Below are positions 45,205 to 55,264 of a stretch of DNA of 64,000 nucleotides, one piece after another. The DNA lies in contig JARBJD010000058.1 of the NCBI GenBank assembly GCA_033064195.1, positions 248,001 to 312,000 of the forward strand. The letters run 5' to 3'. The notes beneath the pieces are model-generated. The model was not told the origin of the DNA. It saw nothing but the letters and a program-made list of their open reading frames with translations, and searched no databases. This DNA comes from Blattamonas nauphoetae (taxonomy: Eukaryota; Preaxostyla; Oxymonadida). Position 1 is the first letter of the stretch. Every line of letters begins with the position of its first letter. The position numbers were made by a program, and so were the translations under genes.

Positions 45205-45450
45205 TCACTCCCTCTCAAGCCTCTCCTGAGTTTCGTCCTGGACTTCCTCACCATCCTTTCTGCTCCTTTCGTTTTCTTGAAGGAGTTTCTTCAAATCCCT
45301 CTTCGTTGCGTGCATAAGCATCGCGCAATTCTCAGCAGTCCTGTTTCCACCTAAATTCTTGATCCGTTGAGCAATTTCATCCCAGCTCTCGTTCACCTCC
45401 AGCCCATCAACATGCTCCTTCAACATTCTCTCAGACGCTAAACTTTTCAT
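45205..45450 (-). CDS. SANT/Myb-like domain fragment
   Basis: An 81-residue frame starting MKSLASERMLKEHVDGLEV. SWDEIAQRIKNLGGNRTAENC resembles a SANT/Myb repeat (W-x2-IA-x-x-G-NRT-x-x-x-C). A Lys/Glu-rich helical tail ends QERLERE. It looks like the 3' exon of a larger gene or a decayed copy; no upstream exon was identified. Confidence 0.45.
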   Translation of the reverse strand: MKSLASERMLKEHVDGLEVNESWDEIAQRIKNLGGNRTAENCAMLMHATKRDLKKLLQENERSRKDGEEVQDETQERLERE

Positions 45451-47101
45451 TTTGTTTCATTCAACCGTTTTTCGAAGTCTTCACGATAAAAAAATTCTGG
45501 GTATTTGACAATATTCAAAAAACCCTTCGTTTCTCGACAAAATTTTTGAAGAAAAAAAGTCTTTCTGTTTTGAGCAGCTTTTGTCGAAATCTTTACGATA
45601 AGAATGCACAGTATTTGGTTCAAAACGGTTGGCTGGTTGTGGAGATATGACGTCGAAAAGTTGAAAAAAAGGTGTGAATTGTACTGTGAAGCTACAGAGC
45701 CCAATTAAGGGTCTTTAGCTGCAAATTTTTGTCAGGATTGTTTTCTCTCCAAAACAACATTTCCCAGAAAAAATCTCGATTTATGGCGGGTTATTGAATT
45801 TCGGCGCCTTTCTGACGGCACTATAAACAGAAAGTGAAAGAAATCAACCAGAAAGAGACAGTTTTATATTTTTTTGACGAGGTTGATGGGGTCAGAGATG
45901 GTGGAGTGGATGATTTGTGGAGTTGGTCCACCTCGATGAAGTGAATCAAGAACCCCAAGCGCATAGCGAACAGTCGAGTCGAGAGATGCATTGTGGAATA
46001 AAATATCCATGAGCATTTATCCAGTCCAAGCGAGGCGCTGTCCAAGGTTGGACAGCGCCTAATTAGGAGGTCGGAGCTCGTAAGTTTTGAAAATGGGTGA
46101 GAGCAGATGTTTCTGGTAATTGGTGACGTAATTCGAGAATACCACACATTGAATGAAAACAATATGAGACAAATAGGACGGTGACATGAGGATGCGTGAA
46201 TATGAGGAGAAAAAACCGATCGAAGAGGATGAAGTGTGATAGTGAATTAAATGTGTGTGGAGAGGCTGTGATGGTTATGCGAGGTGAGAGGAGGGAATGA
46301 GCACGCGAAGGGAGGGGATGAGCAAGCGGGGGGATGAGCAAGCGAGGGGAGGGGAGGGAATGATCCTGGATGACGAATCGGATGATTTGTGCAGACGAGG
46401 CACCGATTGATAGGGAACAGACGTTTAAAGTATGATCGATCAAGATTAGGATGAGCTGATCGAACACGTGAAGAGAAAACTTATCACTGGAGAGAAATAA
46501 TGCAAACTTTTCAATCTGCTTCCGCTTGTGGATTCAATTTGGTCCTTGTTATCGGAGTGGGAAGAAAAACTTGTGCCGGCTCCAGCCCAATTGTTGGAAG
46601 ATTAGGTCAAATTCTCACTTCATGTCGTGTATTTTCATCAATCATATTTTCAAAAAACATCAAGTAAAAAAACCATAGGGTCCTGATGGGTGAGGAATGT
46701 GATGTGAGTGGTCAGATATTTGTGACTATGACTCTTTTTCTCAAGAAAATAGAAAAATACAGATATTTGTCCAACTTTACACTCATTTCAACAAATATTT
46801 TCGAGTAACTCCCACAAGATGAATGAGAAATGGCAAAGCTAAAACCACGTTGTTGGGTCATTCAACAGACAGCAATTCAACAGGATACCTGATTGGCATA
46901 TTCCAAAAACTTGAAACGTGCCTAGTTGCAGTGGTCTAGAGTCATGAATCCTTCGATCTCACGAGTCGAAATGACTGGTGTTGTTTCAAGGTTAGAAAAC
47001 GAGTGAAATCGCTTTCAACACGAAGAACTTCAAGAGGTGAGGAAAAAAAGAGTCAAACCGATGTCACACAACTGAAATCTCTCTAAAATAAAGATTCGGA
47101 G
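45451..47101. other. No supported gene
   Basis: 1.65 kb. At 45480-45700 is sequence related to 43480-43640 (TTTGAGCAGY.TTTGTCGA). A G-rich, imperfect repeat of GGGATGAGCAAGCG.GG type lies at about 46260-46360. Otherwise nothing recognised. Confidence 0.5.
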
Positions 47102-47103
47102 TT

Positions 47104-48059
47104 GGGTGTCCCATTTTTTAAATGTCTGTTGAAACAGCCCGAATTAGAGATCGATCAAACATTCAAGCCAATTATCAGAGAGGTCTGACCGTCCAAGAAT
47201 GTTATGCTGACTTACTCCGCGTATTACAAGATCCACCTTGCCTTCAAACGGTGCGGAATCATTCCCGGAAACTTGACAACGATTCCTTCAGACTGAAGTC
47301 ACAAAAACCGCCGGGACGTCCACACAATGTGGAAACAACTGCCTCAAGCACTACGTTCCTCACAAGCAATACCCAATCAAACCAATCCCACATTTGCTTT
47401 CCGACGAGCATACACGAACCCGAACTGTCGAATCAAAGCGGATACAACGAATTTTGAAAGCCAACAATGAGCGAAAATGGACAAATATTTTTACCGGCGA
47501 TGAAAGTCAGTTGACATTCGAGTATAACCATCACCACGTGTGGGTTAACGGACCCAATCCAGGTGTAACTAGAGTCTCTCGAAACCACTGGACGAAAAAA
47601 GTCATGTATTGTCTCTTTTTCGGGATAGACCATGTTCCGGTGGTCGAACCACAACCAGCAAATACCAGAATGACCGCAAGATATTTTAAAGAAAGAATTC
47701 TCATTCCCATGGATCGTTCCATGACAAATCATGAAGATACACAGCCGATATTCATCCATTATGACAATGCGGCGCCTCACAAGGCCGCGATGATCACAGA
47801 ATATTTGGATGAAAGTAGGAGGACTCTGATCCCGCATCCTCCTTATTCGCCCGATTTGTCACCATGCGATTTCGCTATTTTTGGGCGGCTGAAGGCAAGC
47901 ATGGAAAAAAGAACAGACCGTACAACTCAAGAGCTAACCGCTCAAATACTCACTCAAATGGAGCAGATCTGTCGAAATGACCGTCTCAAAATATATAGAG
48001 AATGGGCTCCCTTCTTCCCTGGTGTGAACCCTTTTCGCAGTGACTGTAATCCATCGTAG
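47104..48059 (+). mobile_element. Mariner (Tc1/mariner) transposase, truncated and frameshifted
   Basis: A TIR-like TTGGGTGTCCCATTTTTT lies just before ATG 47122. The first frame (47122-47457) has the N-terminal helix-turn-helix (GLTVQECYADLLRVLQ, TVRNHSRKL). The catalytic part is in another frame (about 47394-48059): IFTGDES, FIHYDNAAPHKA and PPYSPDLSPCDFAIFG. The spacing of the last two Asp is 34 residues, the D,D34D pattern of true mariners. One frameshift near 47340-47400 separates them. The end is not a normal mariner C-terminus: after IYREW the frame runs into an oppositely oriented sequence. No matching 3' terminal repeat was seen. Confidence 0.88.
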
Positions 48060-48217
48060 AACGTTGACTTGGGAATGTGGAGTGCAGTCATGACATCTTT
48101 TACTTGGAAATTGTGCTGTGTGTAGAACCGGCAGATCTTTTCTGTTCTATTCGAACCGATGTGAGCCTCCTGTTCCGAAAACAAACGGACAATCTCAGCG
48201 TGAACGTCTCGATTCAT
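48008..48217 (-). mobile_element. N-terminal fragment of a second mariner-like transposase, opposite strand
   Basis: The minus frame starts MNRDVHAEIVRLFSEQEAHI and contains VKDVMTALHIPKSTFYDGLQ, a helix-turn-helix of mariner style. It stops being transposase-like where it meets the 3' end of the plus-strand mariner (about 48000). It therefore looks like a second, head-to-head truncated copy. Confidence 0.5.
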
Positions 48218-48303
48218 GAAATGGAAAAATACGAAATTTGAAGTTTACAGTTACGAGTCCGACTTTCTGTACAAGTCCGGCTTTTTGTTCGAACTATTTG
48301 AAC

Positions 48304-48373
48304 CAGAGTAGTGTAGTAGTTGAACCGAGTACTTATAGACATAAGGTCCAGGGTTCAATTCCTGTCACCTCCA
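48304..48373 (+). other. tRNA-like sequence, degenerate
   Basis: Contains an A-box-like TAGTGTAGTAGTT, a B-box GGTTCAATTCC with T-arm pairing (CAGG/CCTG), an anticodon-like loop TAGACAT, a 3' end CACCTCC and a following T-run. The 5' acceptor strand does not pair with the 3' strand, so it is not an intact tRNA; perhaps a tRNA-derived repeat head. Confidence 0.35.
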
Positions 48374-48537
48374 ACTTTTTTCTCGTTTTTTTCACTTTTT
48401 GTGATGATCTTCCTCGATCTTCCACGATAAAGCTATATTAGACGCTTATTTCAAGTCTACCATAGGCATGGGCAGTGGTCGGTCTGAAAACATCGAGTCC
48501 AGTCCCTAAAAATAAAACAGTCGGCGACTTTTTTGAA

Positions 48538-48610
48538 GTGCCCTTTAGTCGAGCGGTAGCACACCAGCTTTTTGCTCCCCGGACCCAGGATCGAATCCCG
48601 TCAGGGACAC
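48538..48610 (+). other. tRNA-like sequence, degenerate
   Basis: 73 nt with A-box TAGTCGAGCGG, B-box GGATCGAATCC and ends GTGCCC..GGGACAC that pair imperfectly. The anticodon stem does not form well. It is followed by T-rich sequence. Either a pseudo-tRNA or the head of a SINE-like element; it lies 165 nt after the other tRNA-like sequence. Confidence 0.4.
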
Positions 48611-48924
48611 TTTATTATTCTCTTTTTCTCAATTTTGATTCACATCATCACTACAATTAGTTCATCTCATTTTTCACGAAATTATCGTTTCAGAGGTCGT
48701 AGTTCAAGAGTCCCTGAGTCGGTCTGTCTTTCCCCAACATTGGACAAAAAATCGGCCTGTCCGACCGACCCCGACTCTTCCTTTTTGTTCTGACTGCTTT
48801 GCTATAGATCCAAATGAAAGAAAACTGGTGTTTAATTTCTATTTCATCCTTACCAAACTCTTTCTCATCATTTATCAGCAAAACATGTCTTGATCAAGCC
48901 CAACTCTGAAGTCGAGAGAATGAA

Positions 48925-49305
48925 ATCAGTTGGTTTCGATGGGTTGGCAACTTAAAATGAACACGAAGAAAGGGGAGATCATCATTCCACCAAGTATTTT
49001 ATCCACAGTATGCTCTATTTCCTTCTCAGATTACTCATATACACCAAACTTCATCATAAAATCATTGCAACACGTGAAATGACACTTAGGAGAAGAGCCA
49101 TCTGACCCTCCAATTTCAGTCCGTTTTCAGATTCCGGGAAAGGTGAATCACTTCACGTGTTGCTATGATTTTATGATGAAGTTTGGTGTATATGAGTAAT
49201 CTGAGAAGGAAATAGAGCATACTGTGGATAAAATACTTGGTGGAATGATGATCTCCCCTTTCTTCGTGTTCATTTTAAGTTGCCAACCCATCGAAACCAA
49301 CTGAT
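48925..49305. repeat. Near-perfect 154-bp inverted repeat (hairpin), 73-bp loop
   Basis: Left arm 48925-49078 and right arm 49152-49305 are reverse complements with a single mismatch (ATTGCAAC against ATAGCAAC). The arms begin ATCAGTTGGTTTCGATGGGT and end at CACGTGAA. No coding frame of note. If transcribed, it would fold into a long double-stranded RNA. Confidence 0.95.
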
Positions 49306-51900
49306 GCAATAAAGACAATTCACAACATCGGTTCGCATCCCTATTGTTTTTCCACTCTTATCACCCTCTGTCTCCTCATAATCTGCGACTTGAGCCAGAA
49401 GTCGATGTGAAATTGGAACTGGTCAAAATGACGGAGATAACGAATAAATTGCTGGAAGATTTCTCCAGAGGAGAACATATCCAGTTGGAATGAAGAGCGA
49501 AATGAAGATGAAGAGATGAAGATGAAGGAAGATAAAGACTGTGACTTTCTTCTACAAAATCTGTTTGATCTTATCCTATTGTTCGTCCATTTCCTTCATT
49601 CTACTCTTTACACTCCACTCTTTCCAGGATTCAATTTCTCTCGCTTTCCTCGGTCATCACAGCGTTGATTCTGACTTCGCACAAGAATCTGTCATACGTT
49701 TTGATGCTGGCGCTGTTCTGTGAAACTTTGGATGAAGAAGTGTGCTTCTTCACGTCATTGCATGTCCGATCCATCTTGTCCCATTCATCCTCATCTCTCT
49801 TCTTTTTCACCAATTTTTCTCATCTTCCCTTCTTCATCGAAAACTTCTCTTTCTTGTAGCACAAAACCAACAGATCGTTTCTCTCACGTCCTCATTCTGA
49901 TTCATTTCTCCTTTCAACATGGAATGGTCAAAACACTCAAAAAAACAAACCAATTCAACTCCGATTGAACGAATCGGTAGAGAAACAAGTTGAAACCCAA
50001 ATTACAGAAGTAGTCAATGTCTGACATGCAAGATAGTGCTCTATTGACACCAACGATGAGCAGACATCAAGGATCTTTCCAGAACAAGAACTCTGATGCT
50101 GTTCTCTGAATATTTGGAACTCTATGTATGTATCTTCACCTCATTGTTTCATCTATCCTTCTTCAATTGTTCTTCCTCGTTTCATTTCTTTAATTCTTCT
50201 TCATTTCACATCCTCAGCTCCCTCAACATCTTTGGTGAACTTCTTCTCAACATTCATATAGTTGCCCTTCTCTCTCACTCCAGTGCAGTTTAAAACGATC
50301 ATCACTCGTATGCCTTCCTTTTAACCAACTTTTTCTCCTCACAGGAGCGAATGGTCAGAAGGATCAAATGATCCACGATGGATATCACAAAGGACATGAT
50401 ACAACCTGACCAAATGAACGTATACAGCACGGAGATTCAAAAATAAAGGAAACCCATCAACGAAGGGATGAATGCTGAAGAAGAGAAACAGAATACAGAC
50501 AACGGATAAAGTGTCGACAAAATGGCCACTAGAAGAGAACTGAAACGAAAAACTGAGAGGAAAAGGGAGACAGAGCATGAGTACGAGTGATCAGATCGTA
50601 CATTGCGAGAATATTGGGACAATCTATGGCAAGATTCAGCCGATCTCCAAAAGGATCACCAAAGAAAAGAAAGAAGGGGAAGAAAAGAAGGGAAACCGAA
50701 AAAGGATAAGTGGAAGAACTAAATCGTTCGTTTCATCGATCAGACGAATTGGAAGCACTTATCGAGCTAATCAGACAGGAGACATGAGAAGATCTCAAAG
50801 TTCAGAGCATCACAAGCAATCGCAAGATGACACGATGAGGAAGACACATCTTGAAACAGAAGAGCGAAGACAACACATAAATTGGAGGAAACTACCAAAA
50901 GGAGAGGACATACTGACAAAGGACGATCTTCACCATGTGACGCAGGAAAAGTGGTCTCATCAGGAAACAACCGAAGATCTGAGGGAAGAAGGTGAGACTG
51001 TCATGTGGAAGTGACGAACGATGGAGAAAGAAAGCAGGAAGAGAGATCATTGAAAGAAGGCAATGAACTGTAGAACACAAGAAAAGAGGGAAATGGATGG
51101 ACAGAAGAATGGATCAACCAAGACAGAGGAAGGAGCAGGTTCATTCAGAAGCAAAGAAAAAGCAAAGTGGACGAAGAAGTTTGAATTACAGCAAATGTGT
51201 GGTGAACAGAAAAACGAACGATCATCAAGCGGAACTGAAAAGGAAAAGGGAAGGAGACAAAAGAGAAGCAGTGAGAAAAAGGTGGGAAAGGGAGAATGAC
51301 ATAGGATGATTGAAGAAGCCAATAGAAAAGAAGAGAGAAAGTGACCGCGCTGACAAGTGTTGTTCGAACAAATTAATCTTGTTGTCCCTTTTCTTTGACG
51401 CTTTCATCTCTCACTTCACTCCTTCTCATAAAAGTCCGTGATATTGAAGCTAGTTCTCTTCATCGAAATGATCTTCCCATTTTCCACGCAGAATTATCAA
51501 AACTGCATGTCTCTCGGATTAAAATAGAACTTATTCCACTCAATTAACATGAAGATCCAGGAAACAGTCCCTAGAGAATGACCATGAAGGATTCTCAAGA
51601 AAACACCATCCTATTTTCGTGAAAAAGGGTTGATCATCAGAAAAAACCAGTCGGTCGGTCGACGAGCAGTCGGACCGACCGCTGCCCATCCCTAGGCGAA
51701 AAAAATATTATTCAATTGTTTTTTGCATTTTTGTCTCTCAACACCACACATTAGACAAGGGTGCATCACTACTATTTTAATGGTTTTGATCAAGATTGAA
51801 TCTAACAAAAATGTGTTTCATGAGATTGATATTTCATGAAATGAAAAAAAGAATTGGCAAATGTCGAGTTGGTGGGCCAAAAAATTCTAAGATGAGAAAA
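49306..51900. other. No supported gene
   Basis: 2.6 kb. From about 50350 to 51310 the plus strand is purine rich and reads as Lys/Glu/Arg/Gln-rich frames, which may be low-complexity noncoding sequence or a decayed coiled-coil gene. No introns or motifs could be supported. Confidence 0.5.
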
Positions 51901-52173
51901 AAAAAGAGGACGCTGGTCATTCAGGACCGCTTCCGAGGTGTCCCAGACTGAACTGCTTTCGTTTTCTCTTCTCATTCATCACTACACCGTCCTCCTGAGT
52001 TACAATCTTGAGAGTGTTTCATGTCACTTACAGCTGTCCATTTTTGTCTTCTTCTTGAAATGTCCAATTCCGACTGATCTTGCCTTGATTAACTTCTCGA
52101 CTTGTTTCACTTCCTTCGTCGGTTCCATTCTCAACTCTTTTCACTCTCGTTGATCTCTGGTGATTCACAGAGC

Positions 52174-53143
52174 AATGCATCGAACTACGATCAGAGCCCA
52201 CCCTCCATTCTCTCTCTCCCACCACTCGATCCCACCCTCTCCACACCTCCCCTCCGCAGAACCGCACTCAACACAACAATAACTGCTTCTGAAACAGACG
52301 AACATCTTTATCTGTTGGATTGTTCTTCCTCGTCGAACAACGTCAGGAATAGATCTGGCGAAATTTCACTCACAACACAACCTGCCACGGTCAAACTTGG
52401 TGAGATACGTGCAGAGAGAGTTGTGAAGGAGATGCGTGCAGAGAGAGTTGTGAAGGAGATGCATCTGTCGAAGTCGTTTCAAGGCGCCCGACTGAATGAG
52501 CTGGAAGAGAATGAACGAGTGATTGCAGAGCTGAAACCGACCATCCAACAGACAAGGACTAAAGTGGCCAGAAAGGAAGAATTCTTTGTCTCGTCCAACA
52601 TCATCGTCGCGTTCAGTCCAGAGCACTTCAGAGTGAGTGGATCGACTGTCACACGAATCAATTCTCAGAGTTGGGCTGGCTGTTTCACGAAACCTGTCTC
52701 GAAAGGCATTCATCGTCTGTCCATCAGAACGCAAGCAAATTGTGTCAGTTTGTCATTCTCCATTCATCATCATCCTTCTTTCAGTGATTGGTGTGCTTGA
52801 CGCTGCCGAGTATCCAGAGTATCTCACGAGGGAGGTTTACAGATCTTCCAAAGCAGCGATGATGAACACCTCCAATGGATATCTCGGCTCGGCTTATAAA
52901 CCCGTTGGTCAGAACACTCCTCCTCAGGAAGGGCAGGAGTGGTCGGCGGAGGCTGATTTGGAGAAGAGGACACTCCACTTCTTCATCGACGGTGTCCAAC
53001 AGCCACACCACTTCATCAACATTCCTGTCCCTCTCGTCTTCGCCATCGATGCCTGCGTCAAAGATGTTCCGATTGAGATCACGTTTTGGGGAGAGACACA
53101 ATCACATGTGACATTTGAAGGAACTGGATACAATTTGGGATAA
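52174..53143 (+). CDS. SPRY-domain protein, N-terminus unresolved
   Basis: Exons 52174(or earlier)-52747 and 52785-53143 join across a 37-nt phase-1 intron. The C-terminal SPRY/B30.2-like part reads FRVSGSTVTRINSQSWAGCF, KGIHRLSIRTQANCVMIGVLDAAEYP (spliced), EWSAEADLEKRTLHFFIDGV and IEITFWGETQSHVTFEGTGY. Upstream is disordered sequence and a helical stretch (LNELEENERVIAELKPTIQQ). No ATG is in frame at the 5' end, so either an upstream exon is missed or the gene is truncated. A 27-nt unit encoding RAERVVKEM is tandemly duplicated. Related SPRY proteins are, to my knowledge, abundant in oxymonads. Confidence 0.65.
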
Positions 53144-53844
53144 AGCATGTGATCACTTCTCATCTTTTGTAATCACTCCAATCATCTCTTGTTTGTCATT
53201 GGTGGTGTTTGAATTGACATCGATCGAGCAGGTCTGTTCAGGAATCATCCACTTCTCGTGTTGTGTCGACATCACTCAGCTGCTGTGGTGTTCATTCGAT
53301 GAGACGCACCGCAACAACAACGACAGCGATGAGAGACTTGCTGTCAATTGAGGAGACGAGTGGACTCTGTTGGTGTCATCGGTGTGTCGAGAACGAAAGA
53401 GTGTCCCAACCACACTCAATCCATTTTCGAGGTCCTCCAGAGAAACCCGAGAAGCAGTGAGATAGAGTGGGAACAGATCGCCTGGACTGATTGAGATGCT
53501 TCGACTGGTGCGACAGAAGGGCCTGTCGGAAACATCTTGCGGAGAGGATGGTCTGATCATCCGAAAGAATGTGGATTGGCGAGATCGTTCGAGTCGCGTT
53601 TGTCAACCTGGTTGGTCCTCATAAACACCATCCAATCTTCGAAATCACCTAAATTGTCGAAAGCTTTGAAAAGCGATGAAGAGTGCAATGCCAATCGAGT
53701 AGCAGTGGAGATGCACGATGAGTTAAACCAATCCGAAGAGTCTACAAGACGACGATGATTCTCCAGCACACGTCGGACAGGATGACAAGATGGTTCACGT
53801 CGGTGAGAGCGAATCGGAGGATCTCAATCGAGAAATCGAGGGTG

Positions 53845-54065
53845 ATCAGATGAATCGATTGAGATCACGTTTTGGGGAGAGTTGAAGAAGTCGAGTGTGA
53901 TCTTCGAAGGAACTGGACACAATTTGGGATATTGCGTGTGATCGCTACTCATCTTTAGTAATCACTCCACAACGAATTTATCATTTGGTGGTGTTTGAAT
54001 TGGCGTCGATCGAGCAGGTCTGTTCAGTACTCCTCCACTTCTCGCGTTGTGTCGACCTCTCGCAC
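53845..54065 (+). pseudogene. Duplicated 3' end of the SPRY gene
   Basis: Repeats the last coding residues (IEITFWGE, FEGTGHNLG) and the 3' flank of the upstream SPRY gene (53074-53275) in direct orientation, about 80% identical, including GGTGGTGTTTGAATTG and GATCGAGCAGGTCTGTTCAG. The rest of the SPRY domain is missing or unrecognisable. Confidence 0.6.
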
Positions 54066-55260
54066 AGAGAAAGGCACGGACGACAGAATGCAGGCAGCGA
54101 AGGTGTTCTGATCAGCATCGCCTTATTCGTGAAAGGGTCCAGATTTTCCAATAAACCTCGCTCGCCAAATCGTTCAGAGGGTGTTGTTTGTCCACAACTT
54201 GTGGTGAGTGGAGCGAGTTCGGAGGGCAGGACTCTGTCAGAATGAAGGGAGAGGCAGGTGTTGTGTTGAGTGTGCAGATTTCGGACAATAGATGGAACAG
54301 AGCACAGGCAGATCTGATCGAAAGGGTGTGGTTCGTCGACTGGTGTTGTCAAGCATGGACCTATCTGAGAAAGGATGAATGAAGCGGACGGAGCAAATGC
54401 GAAGACACAGTTCTCCACGAAGAACGTTGATGTGTGCACACGGTCCATTACTCCCCACGACCACAAGTCTTCCATTCCATCCACTCTGCCAATCCGACGA
54501 AAGACACGAGTGTCCGATCCATCCCAGCGACTCCATATGGGACAATATTTTTGACATCATCGTTCAAAACCTAGAATGGACAATTTCTCAAAATCCGTAC
54601 ATCCTTCACCAATTGAGATGATATGTATTCTTTAATTGAGATTCTTGAAGTTTTGATCTCCAAGACTGCTCAACTTTCCGATGTGGTGTGATCGAACCAT
54701 AATTGTGATATTCTGTCAGAGATTTTCTGAAAAGGGCGTTTTCCGATTTCGCTGTCTGTCTACTGCAGTTTTGTCATGAATAAAATTGCCATCAGTATTT
54801 TGGATACAGTATGTTCTCTCTATTTTGTCATCTCACATCAATCTAACATATTTGGCTTCTCCGTCGTTTTTCGCGTTGTTCCTCCTCTATCTCACCTGTA
54901 TGCTCATTTTTTCTTTCTTCTATCTCTCTCTCCCAGCAAGACATCCTCACAGTGCTCAACACTTTCTCCTTCCAACGTCCCTTCCCTCAGCTGAGAAAAG
55001 CTCAGTGCTTCCCCCCATCACAGGCTGTGAAGAAAGAAGTGAGATAAAACTCGGTGTGCTCTGCCCTCTAATCTTTGCATCTCTTTGAACATCTCTCAGT
55101 CAGCATATCTGCATCCTCGTTGACCAAGCACCCCTCCCACACGTCTTCACTCCTCTCTCGCCCAACCTCGCCTTCCCCCCTGCCATCAGAGGTTCGATCT
55201 TTCCCTCTCCATCATTTTTCCTTCCCTCATTGTAGCTTTTCCGTTCGATCATTTCACGTG
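54066..55260. other. No supported gene
   Basis: 1.2 kb. A 167-codon minus-strand frame (54484-53981) covers the SPRY-flank repeat; it may be a shadow. 54778-55080 is pyrimidine rich and might contain the 5' exon of the LCAT-like pseudogene. Confidence 0.4.
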
Positions 55261-55264
55261 ATGG

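Larger units (their letters stand above)
48463..51694. mobile_element. Possible TIR-bounded element of 3.2 kb
   Basis: TAGGCATGGGCAGTGGTCGG at 48463 and the reverse complement of 51671-51694 (TAGGGATGGGCAGCGGTCGG) agree at about 21 of 24 positions. The GGGATGGGCA start resembles hAT-type termini. No clear target-site duplication is visible. The interval contains one tRNA-like sequence, the 154-bp hairpin and K/E-rich noncoding sequence but no transposase, so it would be nonautonomous. Confidence 0.35.

Noticed and set aside
46260-46360. G-rich repeats as a possible CRISPR-like or regulatory array
   Set aside because: Units are irregular and degenerate; a simple G-rich microsatellite-like tract in a eukaryotic genome.
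50577-51014. Lys/Glu-rich plus-strand frame of 145 codons
   Set aside because: Purine-skewed low-complexity sequence gives such frames by chance; no motif or conserved block.
53981-54484. 167-codon minus-strand frame over the SPRY-flank repeat
   Set aside because: It overlaps a duplicated noncoding flank; no domain and no intron evidence.
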